Assembly (NCBI GenBank): GCA_030430565.1
Contig: JAUIKS010000044.1
Location: 28,380 to 92,379 of the forward strand
Direction: 5' to 3'
Source: Polyangia bacterium
GTDB lineage: Bacteria; Myxococcota_A; Polyangia; Nannocystales; Nannocystaceae
Length of the DNA stretch: 64,000 nt
The position numbers and the translations under genes were made by a program. The notes below the pieces were generated by a model. That model did not search any database, was not told the DNA's origin, and was given only the letters and a program-made list of their open reading frames with translations. Below are positions 52,036 to 60,247 of the stretch, piece after piece (position 1 is the stretch's first letter; each line of letters opens with the position of its first letter).

Positions 52036-53985
52036 TCAGCGCGCGATCGCCACGCTGTTGTTGAGGCTCTGGCCCTTGAGGTTGGCGGCCTGCTTGACGA
52101 GCGAGACGAACTCGCGCCGGTGGCCGTGGCGGTCGCGGCCCATCGCGCTCTTGGCGAGGTTGTGGACCTGGCGGAGGTCCGCCTCGCCGCTGTACTTCGA
52201 GCCGCGCAGGAGCATCCCGAAGGTGGCGACCGAGGCCGAGAAGCGGAAGTTCTCGGAGGTCTGCGCGAGCGTCTTGTCGCCGTCGCGGATCGGGAAGGTC
52301 ACGAGCGTGCTGCGGTCGCCGTCGGGCTGCTTGTAGCGGAGCTTGAGGTGCATCATCTCGCCCGAGTCGGCGTCGGCCGAGAGGTTGCGGTCGCTCTGGT
52401 AGCGCAGCGGGTCGACGCCGGAGGCGCCGGTGCCCTGGCCGCGGGGCACGACCTCGTAGAGCGCGGTCACGGTGTGACCCGAGCCGATCTCGCCGGCGTC
52501 TTTCTTGTCGTCGTTGAAGTCGCGGTCGGCGAGCGCCCGGTTCTCGTAGCCGATGAGCCGGTAGGACTCGACCTGGGTCGGGTTGAACTCGACCTGGATC
52601 TTCACGTCCTTGGCGATGGTGACCAGCGTGGCGCCGAGCTCGTCGACCAGGACCTTCTGCGACTCGCGGTCGCTGTCGATGTAGGCGTAGTTGCCGTTGC
52701 CCTTGTCGGCGAGCATCTCCATCTGCGAGTCCTTGACGTTGCCGGTGCCGAAGCCCAAGACGGTGAGGAACACGCCGCTCTCGCGCTCTTGCTCGATGAG
52801 GCGCTCTAGCTCGCCGCGGCTCGACATGCCGACGTTGAAGTCGCCGTCGGTCGCCAGGATGACGCGGTTGATGCCGCCCTTCTTGAAGGTCTTGCGGGCC
52901 AGCGAGTAGGCGAGCTGGATGCCCTGGCCGCCGTTGGTCGAGCCGCCCGCCTTGAGGCGCGAGAGCGCGGCGCCGATCTTGATCTTGTTGGAGCCGGGCG
53001 TCGGGTTGAGGACCACGCCGGAGGCGCCGGCGTAGACGACGATCGAGACGCGGTCACGGGCGCCCAGCTGGCTGACGAGCTTCTTCATCGCGCGCTTGAG
53101 CATCGGGAGCTTGTCGCGGCTCTCCATCGAGCCCGACACGTCGATGAGGAACACGAGGTTGCGCGGCGGGACCTTCGTGACGGTCTTGCCCTTGACGCCG
53201 ACGTGGACGAGGCGGTGGTCGGAGTTCCAGGGGCAGTCCGCGACCTCGGTGGTGACCGAGAAGGGCGTGCGGCCGCGGGGCTCGCCGTAGCTGTAGCTGA
53301 AGTAGTTGACCATCTCCTCGATGCGCACGGCGTCGGCGGGCGGCAGGCTGCCGCTGTTGAGGAAGCGGCGCACGTTGCTGTACGAGGCGGTGTCGACGTC
53401 GATGGAGAAGGTCGAGAGCGGCTTGTCGGCGACCGCGAGGAACTCGTTCTCCTGGATGCGGTCGTAGCCCTCGGTGTTGTGGGGCTGGGTGGCCGGCGGC
53501 GCGACGATCGGCGGCTCGGGCTGGACGGGCGCGATGGCGCCGCCCATGGGCTGCGCCGGCGAGAGCGCGATGGCGCCGGCGTCCTTCTTCTTGCTCTTGC
53601 CCAGGCTCCGTCGCTTGTCGCGCTTGCTCGGGCGCGCGCTCTCGCGGCGCGGCGCGGCGGTGCTGGCGACGCTCATCTCGGGTGCGTCCTCGGACGCGAT
53701 GACCGGCTCGGGCTCCGGCGCCGGGGCAGGCGCCGGGGCGGGCGTCGCGTCGGCGACGGCCTGCTCCTCCGCGGCGCCCTCGTCACCGCCGACCGCCTCG
53801 GCGCTGGCGTAGTCGTAGTCGTCCGCCATGTCGCGCGCGGCGTCGGCGGGCGCCATCGCAACCTCGGGCGCGTAGGACTTCTCGGCGTAGGAGGTGGCCG
53901 CTTTTCCGGCGCAGCCGGCCTGCGTCAGGGCGCAGAAGGCGAGCAGAGAGGCGGCGAGGAGGCGGGGGCGGCGGGGGCTAAGCAT
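52036..53985 (-). CDS. YfbK-like von Willebrand A-domain lipoprotein
   Basis: Lipoprotein of 649 residues; signal LLAFCALTQAGC. A Pro/Ala/Glu linker of about 130 residues leads to the YfbK N-terminal motif (FLAVADKPLSTFSIDVDTAS, SYSNVRRFLNSGSLPPADAV). The VWA domain is NLVFLIDVSGSMESRDKLPM with the DxSxS metal site; GFGTGNVKDSQMEMLADKGN and AYIDSDRESQKVLVDELGAT lead into the C-terminal DUF3520 region (LADRDFNDDKKDAGEIGSGH, TVTALYEVV). YfbK proteins are inner or outer membrane anchored and are linked to cell-envelope or stress functions, but the role here is unproven. Confidence 0.92.
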   Translation of the reverse strand: MLSPRRPRLLAASLLAFCALTQAGCAGKAATSYAEKSYAPEVAMAPADAARDMADDYDYASAEAVGGDEGAAEEQAVADATPAPAPAPAPEPEPVIASEDAPEMSVASTAAPRRESARPSKRDKRRSLGKSKKKDAGAIALSPAQPMGGAIAPVQPEPPIVAPPATQPHNTEGYDRIQENEFLAVADKPLSTFSIDVDTASYSNVRRFLNSGSLPPADAVRIEEMVNYFSYSYGEPRGRTPFSVTTEVADCPWNSDHRLVHVGVKGKTVTKVPPRNLVFLIDVSGSMESRDKLPMLKRAMKKLVSQLGARDRVSIVVYAGASGVVLNPTPGSNKIKIGAALSRLKAGGSTNGGQGIQLAYSLARKTFKKGGINRVILATDGDFNVGMSSRGELERLIEQERESGVFLTVLGFGTGNVKDSQMEMLADKGNGNYAYIDSDRESQKVLVDELGATLVTIAKDVKIQVEFNPTQVESYRLIGYENRALADRDFNDDKKDAGEIGSGHTVTALYEVVPRGQGTGASGVDPLRYQSDRNLSADADSGEMMHLKLRYKQPDGDRSTLVTFPIRDGDKTLAQTSENFRFSASVATFGMLLRGSKYSGEADLRQVHNLAKSAMGRDRHGHRREFVSLVKQAANLKGQSLNNSVAIAR

Positions 53986-54132
53986 TGTCGTGGGCTCCGG
54001 TTCGGTGCGTTTCGCCGACCGAACGCACCCCCCCGTTGAGCCCTTACACGGGGCATCGAAAAAAAATCGACGCGGTCGCGCGCGGGCGCGCGGGCTCGGC
54101 CTCGCGCCCGCGGTCGCGCGCGCTATTAAGCG

Positions 54133-56121
54133 CTACTGCCAGCTGATCTCGACGCACCACTCGAGCAGCGTGCCGTCGTCGCCGAGCGGGTAGAAGTCCT
54201 CGATGTCGAGCTCCCAGCTGCCCTGCATCGACGTCCCGTCGAAGTTCGAGAGCGCGTTGTTCGGCGTGAAATTCGGCGGGCTGCCGATCCCGGGGGCCAC
54301 GCCCGCGCACTCGTCCTCGACCGGCGAGCTGCCCTCGTCGTCGAGGGTCGCGTCGATGTTGTCGGTCGAGCAGCCGAACAGCGAGTCGGGCACGCCCGGC
54401 TGATCGATGATCACGCTCGACTGCCCGGCGTGCGTCAGCGTGAAGCCCAGATCGCCCGGCCAGGTGTGCAGGCAGTCGATGTAGACGTTCACGTCGGTGA
54501 CGGTGCCGGCGTCGCCGACGTTGATGACCGAGGGGTCTTGGGGGCCGTCGAGCGCAATCGCGAGGTTCGGGCTGACGCAGACCGTCAGCGGGTTCGGGGT
54601 CTGCACGCACTGGCTCGTGTCGAGCTCGCAGCTGTTGTCGCACGAGAGCGAGCCGCCGCCGGAGAAGCCGAGCGAGATGCAGGTCTCGCCGCCGAGGTTG
54701 CCACCGTCGCAGGCCTCGCCGGGGTCGATGTTGCCGTCGCCGCAGGTGTAGCAGCCGGAGGTGTTAAAGCTGCAATTGTTGGGGCTGTTGCACGCGAGCT
54801 CGCCGCCGTCGAAGCCCTGGCTCTGGCAGGTCTCGCCGTCGAGCTGAGGCGCGCTGCAGTCTTGGCCCTGGTCGCCGCAGTCGCAGTCGTCGGAGCCGTT
54901 GACCAGGCCGTCGCCGCAGAAGTTGTCGGCGCACTGGCTGGTGTCGAACACACAGTCGAGGGTGCAGCCGAGCGCGCCGCCGCCGGGGAAGCCCATGCTG
55001 ACGCATGTCTCTCCATTCAGGTTGTTGAAGTCACACTGCTCGGCGCCCTCGATCACGCCGTCGCCGCAGTCGGTGCAGGCCGAGACGTCGAAGCTCGAGC
55101 AGTCGCTCGCGCAGTCGAGCTGCCCGCCGTCGAAGCCCTGGGTGATGCAGGTCTCGCCGCCGAGGTACTGGGTGTCGCAGGCCTCGGCGCCGGTGATCTC
55201 GGCGTCGCCGCACAGCGAGCAGTTGCTCGTGTCGATCTTGCAGCCGTCGTTGCAGCTCAGCGAGCCCGCGTTAAACGGGTCGCCGATCATCGAGGGGAAG
55301 TCGGCGCAGCCCAGGTCGTCGAAGTCGGCGCCGTCGCACTCCTCTTGGCCCTGCTGCACGGCGTCGCCGCAGACGTAGCAGCTGTCGGTGTTAAAGGTGC
55401 AGCCCTGGTTGCAGTCGAGCAGGCCGTCGTCGTAGCCGAGGATGGCGCAGGTCTTCCCGTCGAGATCGGCCTTGTCGAGGAACTCGCCGGCGGGCTCGCA
55501 CTGCTCGGGCGGCGTCACGACGCCGTCGCCGCAGCCGCTGCACTCGCTGAAGTCGTACATGCAGCCGGGCGTGCACGTCAGCGCCTCGTCGGCGTTGCCG
55601 AGCCCGAGGTCGGCGCAGCTCTCGCTGGCGCCGAGGTCGGCGCCGTCGCACTCCTCGCCGTCGTCGACGACGCCGTTGCCACAGTCGACGCAGTTGCTGG
55701 TGTCGAGCGTGCAGTCCGGGGTGCAGGTGAGGCCGCCGCCGCCGAAGCCCTCGGACTCGCAGGTCTTGCCGCCGAGGTCGCCGCCGTCGCAGGCCTCGCC
55801 GGGCTCGACCGCCCCGTTGCCGCACCGCGCGACGCTGTCATCGTCGTCGTCGTCGTCGTCACCGTCGCCGTCGCCGTCGCCGTCGCCCGCGGTGCCGCCC
55901 ATGGTGCCGGCGTCGCTGGTCGCGGCGGTCGCGGGCGCGCTCGTGAAGCCGCTCGTGAAGGTCACCGCGCCCGGGCTCGAGTCGGTCTCGCGCGAGGTCT
56001 CGCTCTCGGTCGCCCCGGTCGCGCACGCGAGCGGCCCCGTGAGCGCGAGCGCGAGCGTGATCGCGAGACCCGTTGCGGCGTGGAGAGGGCGGGGCGATGC
56101 GGCGAGCGTGTGTATATCCAT
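54133..56121 (-). CDS. eight-repeat Cys-rich protein with C-terminal P-domain
   Basis: Secreted lipoprotein of 662 residues; signal LAITLALALTGPLAC (ATG at 56121 preferred; 56145 possible). After a Ser/Thr linker and a GDGDG/DDDD run (encoded by a GTC/GCC microsatellite near 55838-55890), eight ~45-residue repeats each begin CG(N/D)GxVxxGExCDGG and end with CxxxCxxDTSxC. The last ~150 residues match the P-domain of subtilisin-like proprotein convertases: GDAGTVTDVNVYIDCLHTWP, GDLGFTLTHAGQSSVIIDQP, GSWELDIEDFYPLGDDGTLL. P-domains normally follow a protease, but none is seen here. Likely a large cell-surface, disulfide-rich adhesin-like protein. Confidence 0.85.
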   Translation of the reverse strand: MDIHTLAASPRPLHAATGLAITLALALTGPLACATGATESETSRETDSSPGAVTFTSGFTSAPATAATSDAGTMGGTAGDGDGDGDGDDDDDDDDSVARCGNGAVEPGEACDGGDLGGKTCESEGFGGGGLTCTPDCTLDTSNCVDCGNGVVDDGEECDGADLGASESCADLGLGNADEALTCTPGCMYDFSECSGCGDGVVTPPEQCEPAGEFLDKADLDGKTCAILGYDDGLLDCNQGCTFNTDSCYVCGDAVQQGQEECDGADFDDLGCADFPSMIGDPFNAGSLSCNDGCKIDTSNCSLCGDAEITGAEACDTQYLGGETCITQGFDGGQLDCASDCSSFDVSACTDCGDGVIEGAEQCDFNNLNGETCVSMGFPGGGALGCTLDCVFDTSQCADNFCGDGLVNGSDDCDCGDQGQDCSAPQLDGETCQSQGFDGGELACNSPNNCSFNTSGCYTCGDGNIDPGEACDGGNLGGETCISLGFSGGGSLSCDNSCELDTSQCVQTPNPLTVCVSPNLAIALDGPQDPSVINVGDAGTVTDVNVYIDCLHTWPGDLGFTLTHAGQSSVIIDQPGVPDSLFGCSTDNIDATLDDEGSSPVEDECAGVAPGIGSPPNFTPNNALSNFDGTSMQGSWELDIEDFYPLGDDGTLLEWCVEISWQ

Positions 56122-56248
56122 GGACCGAGGTCGTTGATTGTACATCGGCGCAGGGCTCTCCGAGCGCGCGCGAAGGACGGCGCGTGGTTTTTATGGCGAG
56201 GCGAGATCTTGCGCGGCGCGTCGTCGGGGCGGTGACTCGAGCCGTGGC

Positions 56249-56274
56249 GCGCTCGCGCGATAGCGCGCGAGCGC
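56249..56274. repeat. perfect 11-bp hairpin in intergenic DNA
   Basis: GCGCTCGCGCG and its exact complement CGCGCGAGCGC flank a 4-base loop (ATAG) within the 400-bp gap between the Cys-rich protein and the NmrA-like gene. No T-tract follows. It may be an intergenic repeat or a weak transcription brake; in such GC-rich DNA chance is possible. The rest of the gap, apart from the terminator-like site below, holds no recognised gene. Confidence 0.6.
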
Positions 56275-56459
56275 CGAGGATCGTGGCCGATCACCACGCT
56301 CGAGGAATTGTTGCGCGCGGTCGAACAGGTCTGCCGCGCGCGACGATCCTGGCGACGCGGCGCACTCGGACGCGCTCGTCATGGAGCGAGGGCGCGGGCG
56401 TGGGTGTGCGTCGTGTGCACGTCGCCGTCGATCGCACATGTGTGTTCGGACATGTTGGG

Positions 56460-56484
56460 AAAAACGCCCGCGAGAGCGCGGGCG
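56460..56484 (-). terminator. rho-independent terminator-like site, minus strand
   Basis: On the minus strand, CGCCCGCG pairs with CGCGGGCG around a CTCT loop and is followed by a run of five Ts (AAAAA at 56460-56464 on the plus strand). This is the textbook shape of an intrinsic terminator. The nearest minus-strand gene upstream of it is the hybrid kinase ending at 57495, with the plus-strand NmrA-like gene in between, so it either stops antisense read-through or ends an unseen small RNA. Confidence 0.6.
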
Positions 56485-56525
56485 ATCGCGTCGGCACGGT
56501 TCTCGCATTGTAGCTCGGCGTGAAC

Positions 56526-57470
56526 ATGAAGGTGCTCGTGATCGGTGGAACTGGCAGGGTCGGGCGTGAGGTCGTGGCCTCGCTCTACGCGCGGGGCGTG
56601 ACGCCGCGGGCCCTGGTTCGATACCCCGGCCGCGCGGCGCGGGTGATCCCGGGCGCGTGGCTGATCCAGGGGGACCTGCGGCGGCGCGCGTCGATCGAGG
56701 CGGCCCTCGAGGGGATCGACGCGGTGTTCTTCATGACCCCGCACGACGTCGAGGAGGAGCGCCTGGGGCTCAACGTCATCGAGGCCTGCGAGGCCGCGGG
56801 CGTCAAGCGGCTGGTGTACTCGTCGAGCTACCATCTCGACAGTCGCTCGCCGACGGTGCGTCGCGTGATGCACCGCGTGCTGAGCTGGGCGTACCCGCAG
56901 TACAAGGCCAAGCTCCGCGTCGAGGAGCGCGTGCGCTCGAGCGCGATCGAGTCGGTGGTGCTGATGCCGTCGGACTTCTACCAAAACGACGAGCTGCACC
57001 GCGTGGACATCGTCGAGGGGCGCTACCCGCTGCCGCTGGGCTCGCGCGGCGTCGACCGTGTCGACTGCCGCGATGTCGGCCGCGCCGGCGCGCGCGCGCT
57101 GCTCGGGGAGCTCGAGCCCGGCGCCTACCCGATCGTCGGCGCGCGCACGTGGACCGGGGACGCCTGCGCGCAGGTCTGGAGCGCGGCGCTGGGTCGCCGG
57201 GTTCGCTACGCGGGCGACAACATCGACGCGTGGGCCCGGCGCGTCGACGGTCGGCTGCCGGTGGCGAGCATCGGCGATCGCCGCCGGACCTACGGCGTGC
57301 TGCAGCGCTTCGGCGCGGACGCGGACGCGCGCGCATGTCGACGCAGCCGGGAGGCGGTAGGCCGCTCGCCGATCGCGTACGAGCGCTACGTGTCGATGAC
57401 CGCGCGGCGCTGGCTGGCGCGGCGCGCCCCGTACCTGCACGCGGCGGACTCGAGCGGGACCTGGGGCTGA
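56526..57470 (+). CDS. NmrA-like NAD(P)-binding protein
   Basis: A 314-residue atypical short-chain-dehydrogenase/NmrA-type protein. MKVLVIGGTGRVGREVV is the dinucleotide-binding Rossmann motif; VFFMTPHDVEEERLGLNVIE and GVKRLVYSSSYHLD follow the NmrA/epimerase line, with a SSSY in place of the SDR active-site YxxxK, so enzymatic activity is uncertain. The C-terminus is Arg-rich. ATG at 56526; a GTG at 56520 is equally close. Such proteins act as redox sensors or isomerases. Convergent with the hybrid kinase gene. Confidence 0.85.
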   Translation: MKVLVIGGTGRVGREVVASLYARGVTPRALVRYPGRAARVIPGAWLIQGDLRRRASIEAALEGIDAVFFMTPHDVEEERLGLNVIEACEAAGVKRLVYSSSYHLDSRSPTVRRVMHRVLSWAYPQYKAKLRVEERVRSSAIESVVLMPSDFYQNDELHRVDIVEGRYPLPLGSRGVDRVDCRDVGRAGARALLGELEPGAYPIVGARTWTGDACAQVWSAALGRRVRYAGDNIDAWARRVDGRLPVASIGDRRRTYGVLQRFGADADARACRRSREAVGRSPIAYERYVSMTARRWLARRAPYLHAADSSGTWG

Positions 57471-57494
57471 GGGCGCGCGCCGTGTGGCTCGCGG

Positions 57495-58589
57495 TCAACG
57501 GCTCGTGGTCCAGTAGGACAGGCGCGCTCGCAGCGTCTCCGGCATACAAGGCTTCGAGATGTGATCGTTCATGCCCGCCTGGAACGCGCGGGAGATGTCG
57601 ACCTCGGACGCGCTCGCGGTGAGCGCGATCACCGGCTTGCCGAAGCCCTGCGCCCGCAGTCGTCGCGTGGTCTCCCATCCGTCGAGCGTGGGCATCACGC
57701 AGTCCATGAACACCAAGTCCACGTCCTCACGCGTAGCGAGCGCGACCGCCTCGAGGCCGTCTCGAGCTTCGAATACCTTCACGCGCCACTGCTCGAGCAG
57801 CTGGCAGACGACGAAGCGGCTCACGGCGTCGTCATCGACGACCAGGACCCGCAGCCCCGGAGGGAGCGCCGCGTCGGTCGAGCTCGTCGGTCCTGGGCTC
57901 TCGGCGGGCGTCGCGGAGGCGAAGGTCGTCCGCAGCGTAAAGGTGCTGCCCGCCCCGGGCGTGGACTCGACGAAGAGCGCGCCGCCCAGCAGCGCGGCGA
58001 GCTGCTTCGCGATCGAGAGCCCGAGCCCCGTTCCGCCGATATAGCCATCGCCGCGCGACGCGGTCGCGCGGTGGAAGCGACGGAAGATGGCCTCGATGCG
58101 CGACGGCTCGATGCCGACGCCGGTGTCCGAGACCGAGATGGACTGCGCGTCGTCGAGCTGACGCACGACGACGCGGACGCTGCCCTCCGGCGTGTACTTG
58201 AGCGCGTTCGACACGAGGTTATCGACGATCTGCCGCAGGCTCGCGGCGTCGCTGAGGACCCAGAGGGCCTCGGGGGCGTCGATCGACGTCTCGAGGTCGG
58301 GGCGCATCGCCGACATCGCGTCCAGCGAGCGTCGGCAGAGGTCGGCGAGGTCGACCGGCTGAAAGCTCAGCTCGTGCTCGTCGGACTCCAGTCGGTTGAG
58401 CTTCAGCACGCGCTCGAGCAGCGTCATCAGCGTGGCGCCGGAGTCCTCGATGAGGCGGATGAGGCGGCGCTGATGGTCATCGAGCTCGGTGTTCGCGAGC
58501 AGCCGGAGCACGCCCAGCATCCCGTTCACCGGGTTGCGGATCTCGTGGCTCATAGTCGCCAGGTACTGTTCTAGGTGCCACGAGGACAA
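57495..58589 (-). CDS. hybrid histidine kinase lacking a sensor domain (probably truncated)
   Basis: A 364-residue hybrid kinase. The protein starts directly at the H-box: QYLATMSHEIRNPVNG (His15). The ATP domain has DNLVSNALKYTPEG (N box), SDTGVGIEPSR (G1) and GGTGLGLSIAKQL (G2). After a Pro/Ser linker a receiver domain follows: LVVDDDAVSRFVV, DLVFMDCVMPTLDGWE (phosphoacceptor Asp) and VIALTASA. No sensor or transmembrane part precedes the H-box. The only starts are a TTG at 58589, two codons after an in-frame stop, and an ATG at 58550, inside the H-box. Full hybrid kinases have an N-terminal input domain, so the gene looks cut at about 58590, exactly where the unusual DNA starts. Confidence 0.85.
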   Translation of the reverse strand: MSSWHLEQYLATMSHEIRNPVNGMLGVLRLLANTELDDHQRRLIRLIEDSGATLMTLLERVLKLNRLESDEHELSFQPVDLADLCRRSLDAMSAMRPDLETSIDAPEALWVLSDAASLRQIVDNLVSNALKYTPEGSVRVVVRQLDDAQSISVSDTGVGIEPSRIEAIFRRFHRATASRGDGYIGGTGLGLSIAKQLAALLGGALFVESTPGAGSTFTLRTTFASATPAESPGPTSSTDAALPPGLRVLVVDDDAVSRFVVCQLLEQWRVKVFEARDGLEAVALATREDVDLVFMDCVMPTLDGWETTRRLRAQGFGKPVIALTASASEVDISRAFQAGMNDHISKPCMPETLRARLSYWTTSR

Positions 58590-58625
58590 GGGCTACAGCG
58601 TTCTCTATCTGCGAGGATGTACCTT

Positions 58626-58643
58626 CGATCCAATTTGGATCCA
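58626..58643. repeat. 18-bp palindromic repeat, copy 1
   Basis: The sequence CGATCCAATTTGGATCCA contains a perfect palindrome, GATCCAATTTGGATC, with 7-bp arms around a single T. Directly after it GATCCAATTT is repeated once more (58638-58647), so the copy is also a short direct repeat. An identical 18-bp copy lies at 58738, 112 bp away. Such pairs next to a gene break point may be recombination or regulator-binding sites. Confidence 0.85.
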
Positions 58644-58737
58644 ATTTCACCGAAAAATCGGGAGATCTGTTTTCGCGCATTCACCGCTCGCAGGCTGATG
58701 TGGCACGTCCTAACGTGGTTTCTTATTCATGTCCGAA

Positions 58738-58755
58738 CGATCCAATTTGGATCCA
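58738..58755. repeat. 18-bp palindromic repeat, copy 2
   Basis: Second identical copy of CGATCCAATTTGGATCCA in the same orientation. The 94 bp between the two copies hold AT-richer sequence with no open reading frame of note. Confidence 0.85.
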
Positions 58756-59164
58756 CGGTCGGCGCTTGCGACCTCCGATCGCCTCTCGAGGAAGCAGGCT
58801 CGCGAACGCACGCGGCATCGCTCGCCACCGACGCGCGGCGCCATGGGCCGGTCAACAGGCCGTCCCGTCCGGCGGCGCGCCGGGGCGGCCCCTTTGAAAC
58901 GACGTGTTGCACGCGGTCACTTCGGTCCGTCCCCGTGTTGTGAGCAAGCCTGGGGGCGATGTCCCGCTGCTTAATATGCGTGACCAGCCACGCGGGATCA
59001 CCACGTCCCCTTCGACCACGAGCACGGACTCGCTGCCTCGCGGAGGTCTCGGGCCTCAAGGTAGCGGGGACCTGCCGTGACCATGACGCCGAACGCTCGA
59101 AGATGGTCCTGCGGACAGCGCTCGAGGAGCGCGTGGGCGAACTCCGCGGTCTCAAGCCTCCTGG
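58756..59164. other. gene-poor scar, fragmentary coding remnants only
   Basis: No intact gene is seen. On the minus strand a 55-codon open stretch, about 58998-59163, reads RLETAEFAHALLERCPQDHL and FGVMVTAGPRYLEARDLREA, protein-like but with no start and no family I know. A second minus-strand stretch contains WLVTHIKQRDIAPRLAHNTG, faintly like the C-terminal part of an IS5-type transposase, too weak to name. The region could be decayed mobile DNA. Confidence 0.4.
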
Positions 59165-59326
59165 CTAGAGTTGACTGGCAGCTTGGTCACGTAACGTGAC
59201 CACGATCCCATCAGAGCACTGGACGTGCGAGTCGCCAGGTTGTTCAGCACTCCACACAACCCCGGCCTCCTCGAACGCTCTCAAAAGATCGCGGAGGGTC
59301 CGCTTTCGCAGTTTTACGCGAACACC
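59165..59326 (-). pseudogene. truncated duplicate of the XRE-type protein C-terminus
   Basis: Directly after the stop of the XRE-type gene, the same reading frame continues without its helix-turn-helix part: KRTLRDLLRAFEEAGVVW then EQPGDSHVQCSDGIVVTLRD, ending at a TAG at 59165. It aligns with the upstream protein's TVRDILKAFAAAGIVW, EEPGDPYIKCRDGVVVVLTD. This is a tandem in-frame partial duplication missing the DNA-binding domain. It contains the palindrome GGTCACGTAACGTGACC (59185-59201). Whether it is ever translated by stop read-through is unknown. Confidence 0.75.
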
Positions 59327-59608
59327 CTAACCTTGATCCGTTAGCACCACGACGACCCCGTCCCGACACTTGATGTACGGGTCGCCGGGTTCCTCCATTT
59401 TCCAAACGATCCCCGCGGCGGCAAAGGCTTTGAGGATGTCGCGTACCGTCCGCGTTCGCGGGTTCGGACGATGCCCTGACTCAAAATTGCTGATCGTTGC
59501 TTCGCCCAAGAGGGTCCTCTTGGCGAGTTCTCTCGTCGTCCAGCCGAGCAACCGCCGCGCAGCGCGGCAGTGATCGGGGGTGAACGGATCTGGAGCGAAA
59601 TCGGCCAC
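59327..59608 (-). CDS. XRE-type helix-turn-helix regulator
   Basis: A 93-residue protein starting with the GTG at 59608. HCRAARRLLGWTTRELAKRT, LGEATISNFESGHRPNPRTR is the Cro/C1 helix-turn-helix; the C-terminal TVRDILKAFAAAGIVWKMEE, DPYIKCRDGVVVVLTDQG is a short conserved tail of the kind seen in small XRE regulators in conjugative elements and prophages. Divergent from the five-gene small operon, whose promoter lies at 59701-59729. It is the obvious candidate to repress that operon. Its C-terminal domain is repeated downstream in a truncated copy. Confidence 0.87.
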   Translation of the reverse strand: MADFAPDPFTPDHCRAARRLLGWTTRELAKRTLLGEATISNFESGHRPNPRTRTVRDILKAFAAAGIVWKMEEPGDPYIKCRDGVVVVLTDQG

Positions 59609-59688
59609 GTGCGTTTAACTTGCCGCAACCGGGCGCGCGACGGCGCGTGTTTTGGTGCGAAATGGCACGAAAAACGGGAGTTATTTGA

Positions 59689-59730
59689 ACTCTTTTAAGG
59701 TTGACAACTCAAGAGTGCAGAATGATCATT
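59689..59730 (+). promoter_or_regulatory. operon promoter with inverted repeats (XRE target)
   Basis: TTGACA at 59701-59706 is a perfect -35, and GATCAT at 59724-59729, 17 bp on, is a fair -10. Around it are dyads suited to a repressor: ACTCTT (59689-59694) with AAGAGT (59711-59716), the near-palindrome ACTCAAGAGT (59707-59716), and AATGATCATT (59721-59730) on the -10. It faces the five-gene unit starting at 59735. Note the very short leader. Confidence 0.6.
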
Positions 59731-59734
59731 TTAT

Positions 59735-60247
59735 GTGTACCACCACATCAACATCGAAGACTCCGAACTGAACGAGCAACCTGACGGCGACACTCCGCCA
59801 GACGATCGTGTTGCGCCGATCCGGTGGGGGCTCTGGGAAAGCGGGGTCGCTGCGAACAGCGCACCGCTCGACCCGGGTTACTTCGCTGCTGGCGATGCGC
59901 TCTACTACGTCACGGAAGCCGGCGAGCATTGGCTCGTCCGCGATGTCGCGGGCCGCGTTCAACTCACACCGTGCGAGCGACCCGCCCACGCCACGCTCGT
60001 AGAGATCATGCTTGACGCGAACGTGGCGACTGTCGCCGAGGCCGCGGACCTGCTCGCGCAGCAGCGCCATCCAGGAGTCTACCAGGATGGCGATCACCGC
60101 TACGTGACCGTTGGACAGGTGTGGATGTTCTACGGCGCCGCCCTCGCCCGAGTTGCGCTGCCAGCTCTCCCCACGTCAGCGACACGTCTTGACGTCGTCC
60201 CCGACGATCTCGAACGCGCCATCATCGAGTTGGAGGTGGCAGGATGA
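59735..60247 (+). CDS. hypothetical protein, first gene of small operon
   Basis: A 170-residue protein, GTG start at 59735. Nothing I recognise: HHINIEDSELNEQPDGDTPP, YFAAGDALYYVTEAGEHWLV, VEIMLDANVATVAEAADLLA, GVYQDGDHRYVTVGQVWMFY suggest an alpha/beta soluble domain without a signal peptide. The message appears to start only a few bases upstream of the GTG, so it may be leaderless. Its stop overlaps the next ATG by 4 bp. Codon use and GC content are lower than in the flanking lipoprotein genes. Confidence 0.65.
   Translation: MYHHINIEDSELNEQPDGDTPPDDRVAPIRWGLWESGVAANSAPLDPGYFAAGDALYYVTEAGEHWLVRDVAGRVQLTPCERPAHATLVEIMLDANVATVAEAADLLAQQRHPGVYQDGDHRYVTVGQVWMFYGAALARVALPALPTSATRLDVVPDDLERAIIELEVAG

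Noticed and set aside
58727..59155. A 142-residue minus-strand frame containing WLVTHIKQRDIAPRLAHNTG, possibly an IS5-type transposase remnant
   Set aside because: The likeness is limited to one short segment and no catalytic acidic residues are present; kept only as a note in the scar region.
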